Positions 37,101-52,100 are shown, counted from the first letter of the stretch. The stretch is DNA of 64,000 bases from Monodelphis domestica (GCF_027887165.1 NC_077235.1:17135383-17199382), one strand, 5' to 3'. Numbers and translations: made by a program. Notes: generated by a model from the letters alone, not told the origin.

Positions 37101-40100
37101 CTAGTAAGTATCTGAGGCCACATTTGAACCCAGGACCTCCTGTCCCAGGCCTGACTCTCAAACCTCTAAACTACCCACGTGCCCCCTCTTTTTATTTTTA
37201 ACCCTCATCGTCCATCTTAGAATTATTACTGTGGAATGGTTCCAAGGCAGAAGAGTAGGAAGGGGCTAGGCAATGGGGGTGAAGTGACTTGTCCAGGGTC
37301 ACACAGCTAGAAATCTTTGAGGCCACATTTGAACCCAAGACTTCTGTCCTAGGCCTGACTCTCAAACCCCTAAACTACCCAGGTGCCCCCTCTCTTTTTC
37401 TATACCCTGAACTTCTCTCTTAGAGTCATTTCTGTGGATTGGTTCCAAAGCAGAAGAGTAGGAAGGGCTAGGCAGTGGCGGTAAGTGACTTATCCAGGGT
37501 CACACAGCTACTAACTATCTGAGGCCACATTTGAACGCAAGACTTCTGTCCTAGGCCTGACTCTGAAACCCCTAAACTACCCAGCTGCCCCCTCTCTTTT
37601 TCTATACCCTGAACTTCTCTCTTAGAGTCATTTCTGTGGATTGGTTCCAAAGCAGAAGAGTAGGAAGGGCTAGGCAGTGGGGGTAAGTGACTTATCCAGG
37701 GTCACGCAGCTAGTAACTATCTGAGGCCACATTTGAACCCAAGACTTCTGTCCTAGGCCTGACTCTGAAACCCCTAAACTACCCAGCTGCCCCCTCTTTT
37801 TATTTTAAACCCTCATCATCCATCTTAGAATTATTACTGTGGAATGGTTCCAAGGCAGAAGAGTGGGAAGGGGCTAGGTAATGGGGGTGAAGTGACTTGT
37901 CCAGGGTCACACAGCTAGAAATCTTTGAAGCCACATTTGAACCCAAGACTTCTGTCCTAGGCCTGACTCTCAAACCCCTAAAGTACCCAGCTGCCCCCTC
38001 TCTTTTTCTAAACCCTGAACTACTCTCTTAGAATCATTTCTGTGGATTGGTTCCAAAGCAGAAGAGTAGGAAGGGCTAGGCAGTGGGGGTAAGTGACTTA
38101 TCCAGGGTCACACAGCGAGTAACTATCTGAGGCCACATTTGAACCCAGGACCTCCTGTCCTAGGCCTAACTCTCAAACCCCTAAACTACCCAGCTGCCCC
38201 CTCTCTTTTTCTATACCCTGAACTTCTCTCTTAGAGTCATTTCTGTGGATTGGTTCCAAAGCAGAAGAGTAGGAAGGGCTAGGCAGTGGGGGTAAGTGAG
38301 TTATCCAGGGTCACACAGCTACTAACTATCTGAGGCCACATTTGAACCCAAGACTTCTGTCCTAGGCCTGACTCTGAAACCCCTAAACTACCCAGGTGCC
38401 CCCTCTCTTTTTCTAAACCCTGAACTTTTCTCTTAGAGTCATTTCTGTGGATTGGTTCCAAAGCAGAAGAGTAGGAAGGGCTAGGCAGTGGGGGTAAGTG
38501 ACTTATCCAGGGTCACACAGCTAGTAAGGATCTGAGGCCACATTTGAACCCAAGACTTCTGTCCTAGGCCTGACTCTCAAACCCCTAAACTACCCAGCTG
38601 CCCCCTCTCTTTTTCTAAACCCTGAACTTTTCTCTTAGAGTCATTTCTGTGGATTGGTTCCAAAGCAGAAGAGTAGGAAGGGCTAGGCAGTGGGGGTAAC
38701 TGACTTATCCAGGGTCACACAGCTAGTAAGTATCTGAGGCCACATTTGAACCCAGGACCTCCTGTCCCAGGCCTGACTCTCAAACCTCTAAACTACCCAC
38801 GTGCCCCCTCTTTTTATTTTTAACCCTCATCGTCCATCTTAGAATTATTACTGTGGAATGGTTCCAAGGCAGAAGAGTAGGAAGGGGCTAGGCAATAGAG
38901 GTGAAGTGACTTGTCCAGGGTCACACAGCTAGAAATCTTTGAGGCCACATTTGAACCCAAGACTTCTGTCCTAGGCCTGACTCTCAAACCCCTAAACTAC
39001 CCAGCTGCCCCCTCTCTTTTTCTATACCCTGAACTTCTCTCTTAGAGTCATTTCTGTGGATTGGTTCCAAAGCAGAAGAGTAGGAAGGGCTAGGCAGTGG
39101 CGGTAAGTGACTTATCCAGGGTCACACAGCTACTAACTATCTGAGGCCACATTTGAACGCAAGACTTCTGTCCTAGGCCTGACTCTGAAACCCCTAAACT
39201 ACCCAGCTGCCCCCTCTCTTTTTCTATACCCTGAACTTCTCTCTTAGAGTCATTTCTGTGGATTGGTTCCAAAGCAGAAGAGTAGGAAGGGCTAGGCAGT
39301 GGGGGTAAGTGACTTATCCAGGGTCACGCAGCTAGTAACTATCTGAGGCCACATTTGAACCCAAGACTTCTGTCCTAGGCCTGACTCTGAAACCCCTAAA
39401 CTACCCAGCTGCCCCCTCTTTTTATTTTAAACCCTCATCATCCATCTTAGAATTATTACTGTGGAATGGTTCCAAGGCAGAAGAGTGGGAAGGGGCTAGG
39501 TAATGGGGGTGAAGTGACTTGTCCAGGGTCACACAGCTAGAAATCTTTGAAGCCACATTTGAACCCAAGACTTCTGTCCTAGGCCTGACTCTCAAACCCC
39601 TAAAGTACCCAGCTGCCCCCTCTCTTTTTCTAAACCCTGAACTACTCTCTTAGAATCATTTCTGTGGATTGGTTCCAAAGCAGAAGAGTAGGAAGGGCTA
39701 GGCAGTGGGGGTAAGTGACTTATCCAGGGTCACACAGTGAGTAACTCTCTGAGGCCACATTTGAACCCAGGACCTCCTGTCCTAGGCCTGACTCTCAAAC
39801 CCCTAAACTACCCAGGTGCCCCCTCTCTTTTTCTATACCCTGAACTTCTCTCTTAGAGTCATTTCTGTGGATTGGTTCCAAAGCAGAAGAGTAGGAAGGG
39901 CTACGCAGTGGGGGTAAGTGAGTTATCCAGGGTCACACAGCTAGTAACTATCTGAGGCCACATTTGAACCCAAGACTTCTGTCCTAGGCCTGACTCTCAA
40001 ACCCCTAAACTACCCAGCTGCCCCCTCTCTTTTTCTAAACCCTGAACTTCTCTCTTAGAATCATTTCTGTGGATTGGATCCAAAGCAGAAGAGTAGGAAG

Positions 40101-43100
40101 GGCTAGGCAGTGGGGGTAAGTGACTTATCCAGGGTCACACAGCTAGTAAGTATCTGAGGCCACATTTGAACCCAGGACCTCCTGTCCCAGGCCTGACTCT
40201 CAAACCTCTAAACTACCCACGTGCCCCCTCTTTTTATTTTTAACCCTCATCGTCCATCTTAAAATTATTACTGTGGAATAGTTCCAAGGCAGAAGAGTAG
40301 GAAGGGGCTAGGCAATGGGGGTGAAGTGACTTGTCCAGGGTCACACAGCTAGAAATCTTTGAGGCCACATTTGAACCCAAGACTTCTGTCCTAGGCCTGA
40401 CTCTGAAACCCCTAAACTATCCAGCTGCCCCCTCTCTTTTTCTAAACCCTGAACTACTCTCTTAGAATCATTTCTGTGGATTGGTTCCAAAGCAGAAGAG
40501 TAGGAAGGGCTAGGCAGTGGGGGTAAGTGACTTATCCAGGGTCACACAGCTACTAACTATCTGAGGCCACATTTGAACCCAAGACTTCTGTCCTAGGCCT
40601 GACTCTCAAACCCCTAAACTACCCAGCTGCCCCCTATCTTTTTCTAAACCCTGATCTTCTCTCTTAGAGTCATTTCTGTGGATTGGTTCCAAAGCAGAAG
40701 AGTAGGAAGGGCTAGGCAGTGGGGGTAAGTGACTTATCCAGGGTCACACAGCTAGTAACTATCTGAGGCCACATTTGAACACAAGACTTCTGTCCTAGGC
40801 CTGACTCTCAAACCCCTAAAATACCCAGCTGCCCCCTGTCTTTTTCTAAACCCTGATCTTCTCTCTTAGAGTCATTTCTGTGGATTGGTTCCAAAGCAGA
40901 AGAGTAGGAAGGGCTAGGCAGTGGGGGTAAGTGACTTATCCAGGGTCACACAGCTAGTAATTATCTGAGGCCACATTTGAACCCAGGACCTCCTGTCCTA
41001 CGCCTGACTCTCAAACCCCTAAACTACCCAGCTGCCCCCTCTCTTTTTCTAAACCCTGAACTTCTCTCTTAGAATCATTTCTGTGGATTGGTTCCAAAGC
41101 AGAAGAGTAGGAAGGGCTAGGCAGTGGGGGTAAGTGACTTATCCAGGGTCACACAGCTAGTAACGATCTGAGGCCACATTTGAACCCAGGACCTCCTGTC
41201 CCAGGCCTGACTCTCAAACCTCTAAACTACCCAGGTGCCCCCTCTTTTTATTTTTAACCCTCATCGTCCATCTTAGAATTATTACTGTGGAATGGTTCCA
41301 AGGCAGAAGAGTAGGAAGGGGCTAGGCAATGGGGGTGAAGTGACTTGTCTAGGGTCACACAGCAAGAAATCTTTAAGGCCACATTTGAACCCAAGACTTC
41401 TGTCCTAGGCCTGACTCTCAAACCCCTAAACTACCCAGCTGCCCCCTCTCTTTTTCTAAACCCTGAACTTCTCTCTTAGAATCATTTCTGTGGATTGGTT
41501 ACAAAGCAGAAGAGTAGGAAGGGCTAGGCAGTGGGGGTAAGTGACTTATCCAGGGTCACACAGCTACTAACTATCTGAGGCCACGTTTGAACCCAGGACC
41601 TCCTGTCCTAGGCCTGACTCTCAAACCCCTAAAGTACCGAGCTGCCCCCTCTCTTTTTCTAAACCCTGAACTTCTCTCTTAGAATCATTTCTGTGGATTG
41701 GTTCCAAAGCAGAAGAGTAGGAAGGGCTAGGCAGTGGGGGTAAGTGACTTATCCAGGGTCACACAGCTAGTAAGTATCTGAGGCCACATTTGAACCCAAG
41801 ACTTCTGTCCTAGGCCTGACTCTCAAACCCCTAAACTACCCAGCTGCCCCCTCTCTTTTTCTAAACCCTGAACTTTTCTCTTAGAGTCATTTCTGTGGAT
41901 TGGTTCCAAAGCAGAAGAGTAGGAAGGGCTAGGCAGTGGGGGTAAGTGACTTGTCCAGGGTCACACAGCTAGAAATCTTTGAGGCCACATTTGAACCCAA
42001 GACTTCTGTCCTAGGCCTGACTCTCAAACCCCTAAACTACCCAGCTGCCCCCTATCTTTTTCTAAACCCTGAACTTCTCTCTTAGAATCATTTCTGTGGA
42101 TTGGTTCCAAAGCAGAAGAGTAGGAAGGGCTAGGCAGTGGGGGAAAGTGACTTATCCAGGGTCACACAGCTAGTAACTATCTGAGGCCACATTTGAACCC
42201 AGGACCTCCTGTCCTAGGCCTGACTCTCAAACCTCTAAACTACCCAGGTGCCCCCTCTTTTTATTTTTAACCCTCATCGTCCATCTTAGAATTATTACTG
42301 TGGAATGGTTCCAAGGCAGAAGAGTAGGAAGGGGCTAGGCAATGGGGGTGAAGTGACTTGTCCAGGGTCACACAGCAAGAAATCTTTAAGGCCACATTTG
42401 AACCCAAGACTTCTGTCCTAGGCCTGACTCTCAAACCCCTAAACTACCCAGCTGCCCCCTCTCTTTTTCTAAACCCTGAACTTCTCTCTTAGAATCATTT
42501 CTGTGGAATGGTTCCAAGGCAGAAGAGTAGGAAGGGCTAGGCAGTGGGGGTAAGTGACTTATCCAGGGTCACACAGCTAGTAACTATCTGAGCCCACATT
42601 TGAACCCAGGACCTCCTGTCCTAGGCCTGACTCTCAAACCCCTAAACTACCCAGCTGCCCCCTATCTTTTTCTAAACCCTGAACTTCTCTCTTAGAATCA
42701 TTTCTGTGGATTGGTTCCAAAGCAGAAGAGTAGGAAGGGCTAGGCAGTGGGGGTAAGTGACTTATCCAGGGTCACACAGCTAGTAAGTATCTGAGGCCAC
42801 ATTTGAACCCAGGACCTCCTGTCCCAGGCCTGACTCTCAAACCTCTAAACTACCCACGTGCCCCCTCTTTTTATTTTTAACCCTCATCATCCATCTTAGA
42901 ATTATTACTGTGGAATGGTTCCAAGGCAGAAGAGTAGGAAGGAGCTAGGTAATGGGGGTGAAGTGACTTGTCCATGGTCACACAGCTAGAAATCTTTGAA
43001 GCCACATTTGAACCCAAGACTTCTGTCCTAGGCCTGACTCTGAAACCCCTAAACTACCCAGCTGCCCCCTCTCTTTTTCTAAACCCTGAACTTCTCTCTT

Positions 43101-43680
43101 AGAATCATTTCTGTGGATTGGTTCCAAAGCAAAAGAGTAGGAAGGGCTAGGCAGTGGGGGTAAGTGACTTATCCAGGGTCACACAGCTAGTAACTATCTG
43201 AGGCAACATTTGAACCCAGGACCTCCTGTCCTAGGCCTGACTCTCAAACCCCTAAACTACCCAGCTGCCCCCTCCCTTTTTCTAAACCCTGAACTTCTCT
43301 CTTAGAGTCATTTCTGTGGATTGGTTCCAAAGCAGAAGAGTAGGAAGGGCTAGGCAGTGGGGGTAAGTGACTTATCCAGGGTCACACAGCTAGTAACTAT
43401 ATGAGGCCACATTTGAACCCAGGACCTCCTTTCCTAGGCCTGACTCTCAAACCCCTAAACTACCCAGCTGCCCCCTCTCTTTTTCTAAACCCTGAACTTC
43501 TCTCTTAGAATCTTTACTGTGGATTTGTTCCCAAGCGGAAGAGTAGGAAGGGCTAGGCAGTGGGGGTAAGTGACTTATCCAGGGTCACACAGCTAGTTAG
43601 TATATGAGGCCACATTTGAACCCAGAACCTTCTGTCCTAGGCCTGACTCTCAAACCCCTAAACTACCCAGCTGTCCCCTC
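30200..43680 (-). repeat. Tandem duplication of ~6.7-6.9 kb (33-34 monomers)
   Basis: The stretch from about 30.2 to 37.1 kb recurs at 37.1-43.7 kb. Private variants are shared at a fixed offset of 6,695 bp: a 'cttaaaat...gaatagttcc' monomer (33,581 and 40,276), a 'ggggtaactgac' monomer (32,001 and 38,696) and a 'tcccaagcggaagag' monomer (36,841 and 43,536). Left of about 32.0/38.7 kb the offset is 6,897 bp, showing that one monomer was lost from the second copy. Confidence 0.85.
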
Positions 43681-46600
43681 TCTTTTTCTAAACCCTGAAC
43701 TTCTCTCTTAGAATCATTTCTGTGGATTGGTTCCAAAGCAGAAGAGTAGGAAGGGCTAGGCAGTGGGGGTAAGTGACTTATCCAGGGTCACACAGCTAGT
43801 AACTATCTGAGGCCACATTTGAACCCAGGACCTCCTGTCCTAGGCCTGACTCTCAAACCCCTAAACTACCCAGCTGCCCCCTCCCTTTTTCTAAACCCTG
43901 AACTTCTCTCTTAGAGTCATTTCTGTGGATTGGTTCCAAGCAGAAGAGTAGGAAGGGCTAGGCAGTGGGGGTAAGTGACTTATCCAGGGTCACACAGCTA
44001 GTAAGTATATGAGGCCACATTTGAACCCAGGACCTCCTGTCCTAGGCCTGACTCTCAAACCCCTAAACTACCCAGCTGCCCCCTCTCTTTTTCTAAACCC
44101 TGAACTTCTCTCTTAGAATCATTTCTGTGGATTGGTTCCAAAGCAGAAGAGAAGGAAGGGCTAGGCAGTGGGGGTAAGTGACTTATCCAGGGTCACACAG
44201 CTAGTAACTATATGCGGCCACATTTGAACCCAGGACCTTCTGTCCTAGGCCTGACTCTCAAACCCCTAAACTACCCAGCTGCCCCCTCTCTTTTTCTAAA
44301 CCCTGAACTTCTCTCTTAGAATCATTTCTGTGGATTGGTTCCAAAGCAGAAGAGTAGGAAGGGCTAGGCAGTGGGGGTAAGTGACTTATCCAGGGTCACA
44401 CAGCTAGTAAGTATCTGAGGCCACATTTGAACCCAGGACCTCCTGTCCTAGGCCTGACTCTCAAACCCCTAAACTACCCAGCTGCCCCCTCTCTTTTTCT
44501 AAACCCTGAACTTCTCTCTTAGAGTCATTTCTGTGGATTGGTTCCAAAGCAGAAGAGTAGGAAGGGCTAGGCAGTGGGGGTAAGTGACTTATCCAGGGTC
44601 ACACAGCTAGTAAGTATCTGAGACCACATTTGAACCCAGGACCTCCTGTCCTAGGCCTGACTCTCAAACCCCTAAACTACCCAGCTGCCCCCTCTTTTTT
44701 TCTAAACCCTGAACTTCTCTCTTAGAATCATTTCTGTGGATTGGATCCAAAGCAGAAGAGTAGGAAGGGCTAGGCAGTGGGGGTAACTGACTTATCCAGG
44801 GTCACACAGCTAGTAAGTATCTGAGGCCACATTTGAACCCAGGACCTCCTGTCCCAGGCCTGACTCTCAAACCTCTAAACTACCCACGTGCCCCCTCTTT
44901 TTATTTTTAACCCTCATCGTCCATCTTAGAATTATTACTGTGGAATGGTTCCAAGGCAGAAGAGTAGGAAGGGGCTAGGCAATGGGGGTGAAGTGACTTG
45001 TCCAGGGTCACACAGCTAGAAATCTTTGAGGCCACATTTGAACCCAAGACTTCTGTCCTAGGCCTGACTCTCAAACCCCTAAACTACCCAGCTGCCCCCT
45101 CTCTTTTTCTAAACCCTGAACTTCTCTCTTAGAATCATTTCTGTGGATTGGTTCCAAAGCAGAAGAGTAGGAAGGGCTAGGCAGTGGGGGTAAGTGACTT
45201 ATCCAGGGTCACACAGCTAGTAACTATCTGAGGCCACATTTGAACCCAGGACCTCCTGTCCTAGGCCTGACTCTCAAACCTCTAAACTACCCAGGTGCCC
45301 CCTCTTTTTATTTTTAACCCTCATCGTCCATCTTAGAATTATTACTCTGGAATGGTTCCAAGGCAGAAGAGTGGGAAGGGGCTAGGTAATGGGGGTGAAG
45401 TGACTTGTCCAGGGTCACACAGCTAGAAATCTTTGAAGCCACATTTGAACCCAAGACTTCTGTCCTAGGCCTGACTCTCAAACCCCTAAACTACCCAGCT
45501 GCCCCCTCTCTTTTTCTAAACCCTGAACTTCTCTCTTAGAGTCATTTCTGTGGATTGGTTCCAAAGCAGAAGAGTAGGAAGGGCTAGGCAGTGGGGGTAA
45601 GTGACTTATCCAGGGTCACACAGCTACTAACTATCTGAGGCCACATTTGAACCCAGGACCTCCTGTCCTACGCCTGACTCTCAAACCTCTAAACTACCCA
45701 GGTGCCCCCTCTTTTTATTTTTAACCCTCATCGTCCATCTTAGAATTATTACTCTGGAATGGTTCCAAGGCAGAAGAGTAGGAAGGGCTAGGCAGTGGGG
45801 GTAAGTGACTTGTCCAGGGTCACACAGCGAGTAAGTATCTGAGGCCACATTTGAACCCAAGACTTCTGTCCTAGGCCTGACTCTCAAACCCCTAAACTAC
45901 CCAGCTGCCTCCTCTCTTTTTCTAAAACCTGAACTTCTCTCTTAGAGTCATTTCTGTGGATTGGTTCCAAAGCAGAACAGTAGGAAGGTCTAGGCAGTGG
46001 GGGTAAGTGAGTTATCCAGGGTCACACAGCTAGTAACTATCTGAGGCCACATTTGAACCCAAGACTTCTGTCCTAGGCCTGACTCTCAAACCCCTAAACT
46101 ACCCAGCTGCCCCCTCTTTTTATTTTAAACCCTCATCATCCATCTTCGAATTATTACTGTGGAATGGTTCCAAGGCAGAAGAGTGGGAAGGGGCTAGGTA
46201 ATGGGGGTGAAGTGACTTGTCCAGGGTCACACAGCTAGAAATCTTTGAAGCCACATTTGAACCCAAGACTTCTGTCCTAGGCCTGACTCTCAAACCCCTA
46301 AACTACCCAGCTGCCCCCTCTCTTTTTCTAAACCCTGAACTTCTCTCTTAGAGTCATTTCTGTGGATTGGTTCCAAAGCAGAAGAGTAGGAAGGGCTAGG
46401 CAGTGGGGGTAAGTGACTTATCCAGGGTCACACAGTGAGTAAGTATCTGAGGCCACATTTGAACCCAGGACCTCCTGTCCCAGGCCTGACTCTCAAACCC
46501 CTAAACTACCCAGCTGCCCCCTCTCTTTTTCTAAACCCTGAACTTTTCTCTTAGAGTCATTTCTGTGGATTGGTTCCAAAGCAGAAGAGTAGGAAGGGCT

Positions 46601-49199
46601 AGGCAGTGGGGGTAAGTGACTTATCCAGGGTCACACAGTGAGTAAGTATCTGAGGCCACATTTGAACCCAGGACCTCCTGTCCCAGGCCTGACTCTCAAA
46701 CCCCTAAACTACCCAGCTGCCCCCTCTCTTTTTCTAAACCCTGAACTTTTCTCTTAGAGTCATTTCTGTGGATTGGTTCCAAAGCAGAAGAGTAGGAAGG
46801 GCTAGGCAGTGGCGGTAAGTGACTTATCCAGGGTCACACAGCTACTAACAATCTGAGGCCACATTTGAACCCAAGACTTCTGTCCTAGGCCTGACTCTGA
46901 AACCCCTAAACTACCCAGGTGCCCCCTCTCTTTTTCTAAACCCTGAACTTTTCTCTTAGAATCATTTCTGTGGATTGGTTCCAAAGCAGAAGAGTAGGAA
47001 GGGCTAGGCAGTGGGGGTAAGTGAGTTATCCAGGGTCACACAGCTAGTAACTATCTGAGGCCACATTTGAACCCAAGACTTCTGTCCTAGGCCTGACTCT
47101 CAAACCCCTAAACTACCCAGCTGCCGCCTCTCTTTTTCTAAACCCTGAACTTCTCTCTTAGAATCATTTCTGTGGATTGGATCCAAAGCAGAAGAGTAGG
47201 AAGGGCTAGGCAGTGGGGGTAAGTGACTTATCCAGGGTCACACAGCGAGTAAGTATCTGAGGCCACATTTGAACCCAGGACCTCCTGTCCCAGGCCTGAC
47301 TCTCAAACCTCTAAACTACCCACGTGCCCCCTCTTTTTATTTTTAACCCTCATCGTCCATCTTAAAATTATTACTGTGGAATGGTTCCAAGGCAGAAGAG
47401 TAGGAAGGGGCTAGGCAATGGGGGTGAAGTGACTTGTCCAGGGTCACACAGCTAGAAATCTTTGAGGCCACATTTGAACCCAAGACTTCTGTCCTAGGCC
47501 TGACTCTCAAACCCCTAAACTACCCAGCTGCCCCCTCTCTTTTTCTAAACCCTGAACTTCTCTCTTAGAATCATTTCTGTGGATTGGTTCCAAAGCAGAA
47601 GAGTAGGAAGGGCTAGGCAGTGGGGGTAAGTGACTTATCCAGGGTCACACAGCTAGTAACTATCTGAGGCCACATTTGAACCCAGGACCTCCTGTCCTAG
47701 GCCTGACTCTCAAACCTCTAAACTACACAGGTGCCCCCTCTTTTTATTTTAAACCCTCATCATCCATCTTAGAATTATTACTGTGGAATGGTTCCAAGGC
47801 AGAAGAGTGGAAAGGGGCTAGGTAATGGGGGTGACGTGACTTGTCCAGGGTCACACAGCTAGAAATCTTTGAAGCCACATTTGAACCCAAGACTTCTGTC
47901 CTAGGCCTGACTCTCAAACCCCTAAAGTACCCAGCTGCCCCCTCTCTTTTTCTAAACCCTGAACTACTCTCTTAGAATCATTTCTGTGGATTGGTTCCAA
48001 AGCAGAAGAGTAGGAAGGGCTAGGCAGTGGGGGTAAGTGACTTATCCAGGGTCACACAGCGAGTAAGTATCTGAGGCCACATTTGAATCCAGGACCTCCT
48101 GTCCTAGGCCTGACTCTCAAACCCCTAAACAACCCAGCTGCCCCCTCTCTTTTTCTATACCCTGAACTTCTCTCTTAGAGTCATTTCTGTGGATTGGTTC
48201 CAAAGCAGAAGAGTAGGAAGGGCTAGGCAGTGGGGGTAAGTGACTTATCCAGGGTCACACAGCTACTAACTATCTGAGGCCACATTTGAACCCAAGACTT
48301 CTGTCCTAGGCCTGACTCTGAAACCCCTAAACTACCCAGCTGCCCCCTCTCTTTTTCTAAACCCTGAACTTTTCTCTTAGAGTCATTTCTGTGGATTGGT
48401 TCCAAAGCAGAAGAGTAGGAAGGGCTAGGCAGTGGGGGTAAGTGACTTATCCAGGGTCACACAGCTACTAACTCTCTGAGGCCACATTTGAACCCAAGAC
48501 TTCTGTCCTAGGCCTGACTCTGAAACCCCTAAACTACCCAGCTGCCCCCTCTTTTTATTTTTAACCCTCATCGTCCATCTTAGAATTATTTCTGTGGAAT
48601 GGTTCCAAGGCAGAAGAGTAGGAAGGGGCTAGGCAATGGGGGTGAAGTGACTTGTCCAGGGTCACACAGCTAGAAATCTTTGAAGCCACATTTGAACCCA
48701 AGACTTCTGTCCTAGGCCTGACTCTCAAACCCCTAAAGTACCCAGCTGCCCCCTCTCTTTTTCTAAACCCTGAACTTCTCTCTTAAAATCATTTCTGTGG
48801 ATTAGTTCCAAAGCAGAAGAGTAGGAAGGGCTAGGCAGTGGGGGTAAGTGACTTATCCAGGGTCACACAGCGAGTAACTATCTGAGGCCACATTTGAACC
48901 CAGGACCTCCTGTCCTAGGCCTGACTCTCAAACCCCTAAACTACCCAGGTGCCCCCTCTCTTTTTCTAAACCCTGAACTTTTCTCTTAGAGTCATTTCTG
49001 TGGATTGGTTCCAAAGCAGAAGAGTAGGAAGGGCTAGGCAGTGGGGGTAAGTGACTTATCCAGGGTCACACAGCTAGTAAGTATCTGAGGCCACATTTGA
49101 ACCCAGGACCTCCTGTCCTAGGCCTGACTCTCAAACCCCTAAAGTACCCAGCTGCCCCCTGTCTTTTTCTAAACCCTGATCTTCTCTCTTAGAATCATT

Positions 49200-52100
49200 T
49201 CTGTGGATTGGTTCCAAAGCAGAACAGTAGGAAGGGCTAGGCAGTGGGGGTAAGTGAGTTATCCAGGGTCACACAGCTAGTAAGTATCTGAGGCCACATT
49301 TGAACCCAAGACTTCTGTCCTAGGCCTGACTCTCAAACCCCTAAACTACCCAGCTGCCCCCTCTCTTTTTCTAAACCCTTAACTTCTCTCTTAGAATCAT
49401 TTCTGTGGATTGGATCCAAAGCAGAAGAGTAGGAAGGGCTAGGCAGTGGGGGTAAGTGACTTATCCAGGGTCACACAGCTAGTAAGTATCTGAGGCCATA
49501 TTTGAACCCAGGACCTCCTGTCCCAGGCCTGACTCTCAAACCTCTAAACTACCCACGTGCCCCCTCTTTTTATTTTTAACCCTCATCGTCCATCTTAAAA
49601 TTATTACTGTGGAATAGTTCCAAGGCAGAAGAGTAGGAAGGGGCTAGGCAATGGGGGTGAAGTGACTTGTCCAGGGTCACACAGCTAGAAATCTTTGAGG
49701 CCACATTTGAACCCAAGACTTCTGTCCTAGGCCTGACTCTGAAACCCCTAAACTATCCAGCTGCCCCCTCTCTTTTTCTAAACCCTGAACTACTCTCTTA
49801 GAATCATTTCTGTGGATTGGTTCCAAAGCAGAAGAGTAGGAAGGGCTAGGCAGTGGGGGTAAGTGACTTATCCAGGGTCACACAGCTACTAACTATCTGA
49901 GGCCACATTTGAACCCAAGACTTCTGTCCTAGGCCTGACTCTCAAACCCCTAAACTACCCAGCTGCCCCCTATCTTTTTCTAAACCCTGATCTTCTCTCT
50001 TAGAGTCATTTCTGTGGATTGGTTCCAAAGCAGAAGAGTAGGAAGGGCTAGGCAGTGGGGGTAAGTGACTTATCCAGGGTCACACAGCTAGTAACTATCT
50101 GAGGCCACATTTGAACACAAGACTTCTGTCCTAGGCCTGACTCTCAAACCCCTAAAATACCCAGCTGCCCCCTGTCTTTTTCTAAACCCTGAACTTCTCT
50201 CTTAGAGTCATTTCTGTGGATTGGTTCCAAAGCAGAAGAGTAGGAAGGGCTAGGCAGTGGGGGTAAGTGACTTATCCAGGGTCACACAGCTAGTAACTAT
50301 CTGAGGCCACATTTGAACCCAAGACTTCTGTCCTAGGCCTGACTCTCAAACCCCTAAAATACCCAGCTGCCCCCTGTCTTTTTCTAAACCCTGATCTTCT
50401 CTCTTAGAATCATTTCTGTGGATTGGTTCCAAAGCAGAAGAGTAGGAAGGGCTAGGCAGTGGGGGTAAGTGACTTATCCAGGGTCACACAGCTAGTAATT
50501 ATCTGAGGCCACATTTGAACCCAGGACCTCCTGTCCTACGCCTGACTCTCAAACCCCTAAACTACCCAGCTGCCCCCTCTCTTTTTCTAAACCCTGAACT
50601 TCTCTCTTAGAATCATTTCTGTGGATTGGTTCCAAAGCAGAAGAGTAGGAAGGGCTAGGCAGTGGGGGTAAGTGACTTATCCAGGGTCACACAGCTAGTA
50701 ACGATCTGAGGCCACATTTGAACCCAGGACCTCCTGTCCCAGGCCTGACTCTCAAACCTCTAAACTACCCAGGTGCCCCCTCTTTTTTTTTTAACCCTCA
50801 TCGTCCATCTTAGAATTATTACTGTGGAATGGTTCCAAGGCAGAAGAGTAGGAAGGGGCTAGGCAATGGGGGTGAAGTGACTTGTCTAGGGTCACACAGC
50901 AAGAAATCTTTAAGGCCACATTTGAACCCAAGACTTCTGTCCTAGGCCTGACTCTCAAACCCCTAAACTACCCAGCTGCCCCCTCTCTTTTTCTAAACCC
51001 TGAACTTCTCTCTTAGAATCATTTCTGTGGATTGGTTACAAAGCAGAAGAGTAGGAAGGGCTAGGCAGTGGGGGTAAGTGACTTATCCAGGGTCACACAG
51101 CTACTAACTATCTGAGGCCACATTTGAACCCAGGACCTCCTGTCCTAGGCCTGACTCTCAAACCCCTAAAGTACCGAGCTGCCCCCTCTCTTTTTCTAAA
51201 CCCTGAACTTCTCTCTTAGAATCATTTCTGTGGATTGGTTCCAAAGCAGAAGAGTAGGAAGGGCTAGGCAGTGGGGGTAAGTGACTTATCCAGGGTCACA
51301 CAGCTAGTAAGTATCTGAGGCCACATTTGAACCCAAGACTTCTGTCCTAGGCCTGACTCTCAAACCCCTAAACTACCCAGCTGCCCCCTCTCTTTTTCTA
51401 AACCCTGAACTTTTCTCTTAGAGTCATTTCTGTGGATTGGTTCCAAAGCAGAAGAGTAGGAAGGGCTAGGCAGTGGGGGTAAGTGACTTGTCCAGGGTCA
51501 CACAGCTAGAAATCTTTGAGGCCACATTTGAACCCAAGACTTCTGTCCTAGGCCTGACTCTCAAACCCCTAAACTACCCAGCTGCCCCCTATCTTTTTCT
51601 AAACCCTGAACTTCTCTCTTAGAATCATTTCTGTGGATTGGTTCCAAAGCAGAAGAGTAGGAAGGGCTAGGCAGTGGGGGAAAGTGACTTATCCAGGGTC
51701 ACACAGCTAGTAACTATCTGAGGCCACATTTGAACCCAGGACCTCCTGTCCTAGGCCTGACTCTCAAACCTCTAAACTACCCAGGTGCCCCCTCTTTTTA
51801 TTTTTAACCCTCATCGTCCATCTTAGAATTATTACTGTGGAATGGTTCCAAGGCAGAAGAGTAGGAAGGGGCTAGGCAATGGGGGTGAAGTGACTTGTCC
51901 AGGGTCACACAGCAAGAAATCTTTAAGGCCACATTTGAACCCAAGACTTCTGTCCTAGGCCTGACTCTCAAACCCCTAAACTACCCAGCTGCCCCCTCTC
52001 TTTTTCTAAACCCTGAACTTCTCTCTTAGAATCATTTCTGTGGATTGGTTCCAAAGCAGAAGAGTAGGAAGGGCTAGGCAGTGGGGGTAAGTGACTTATC

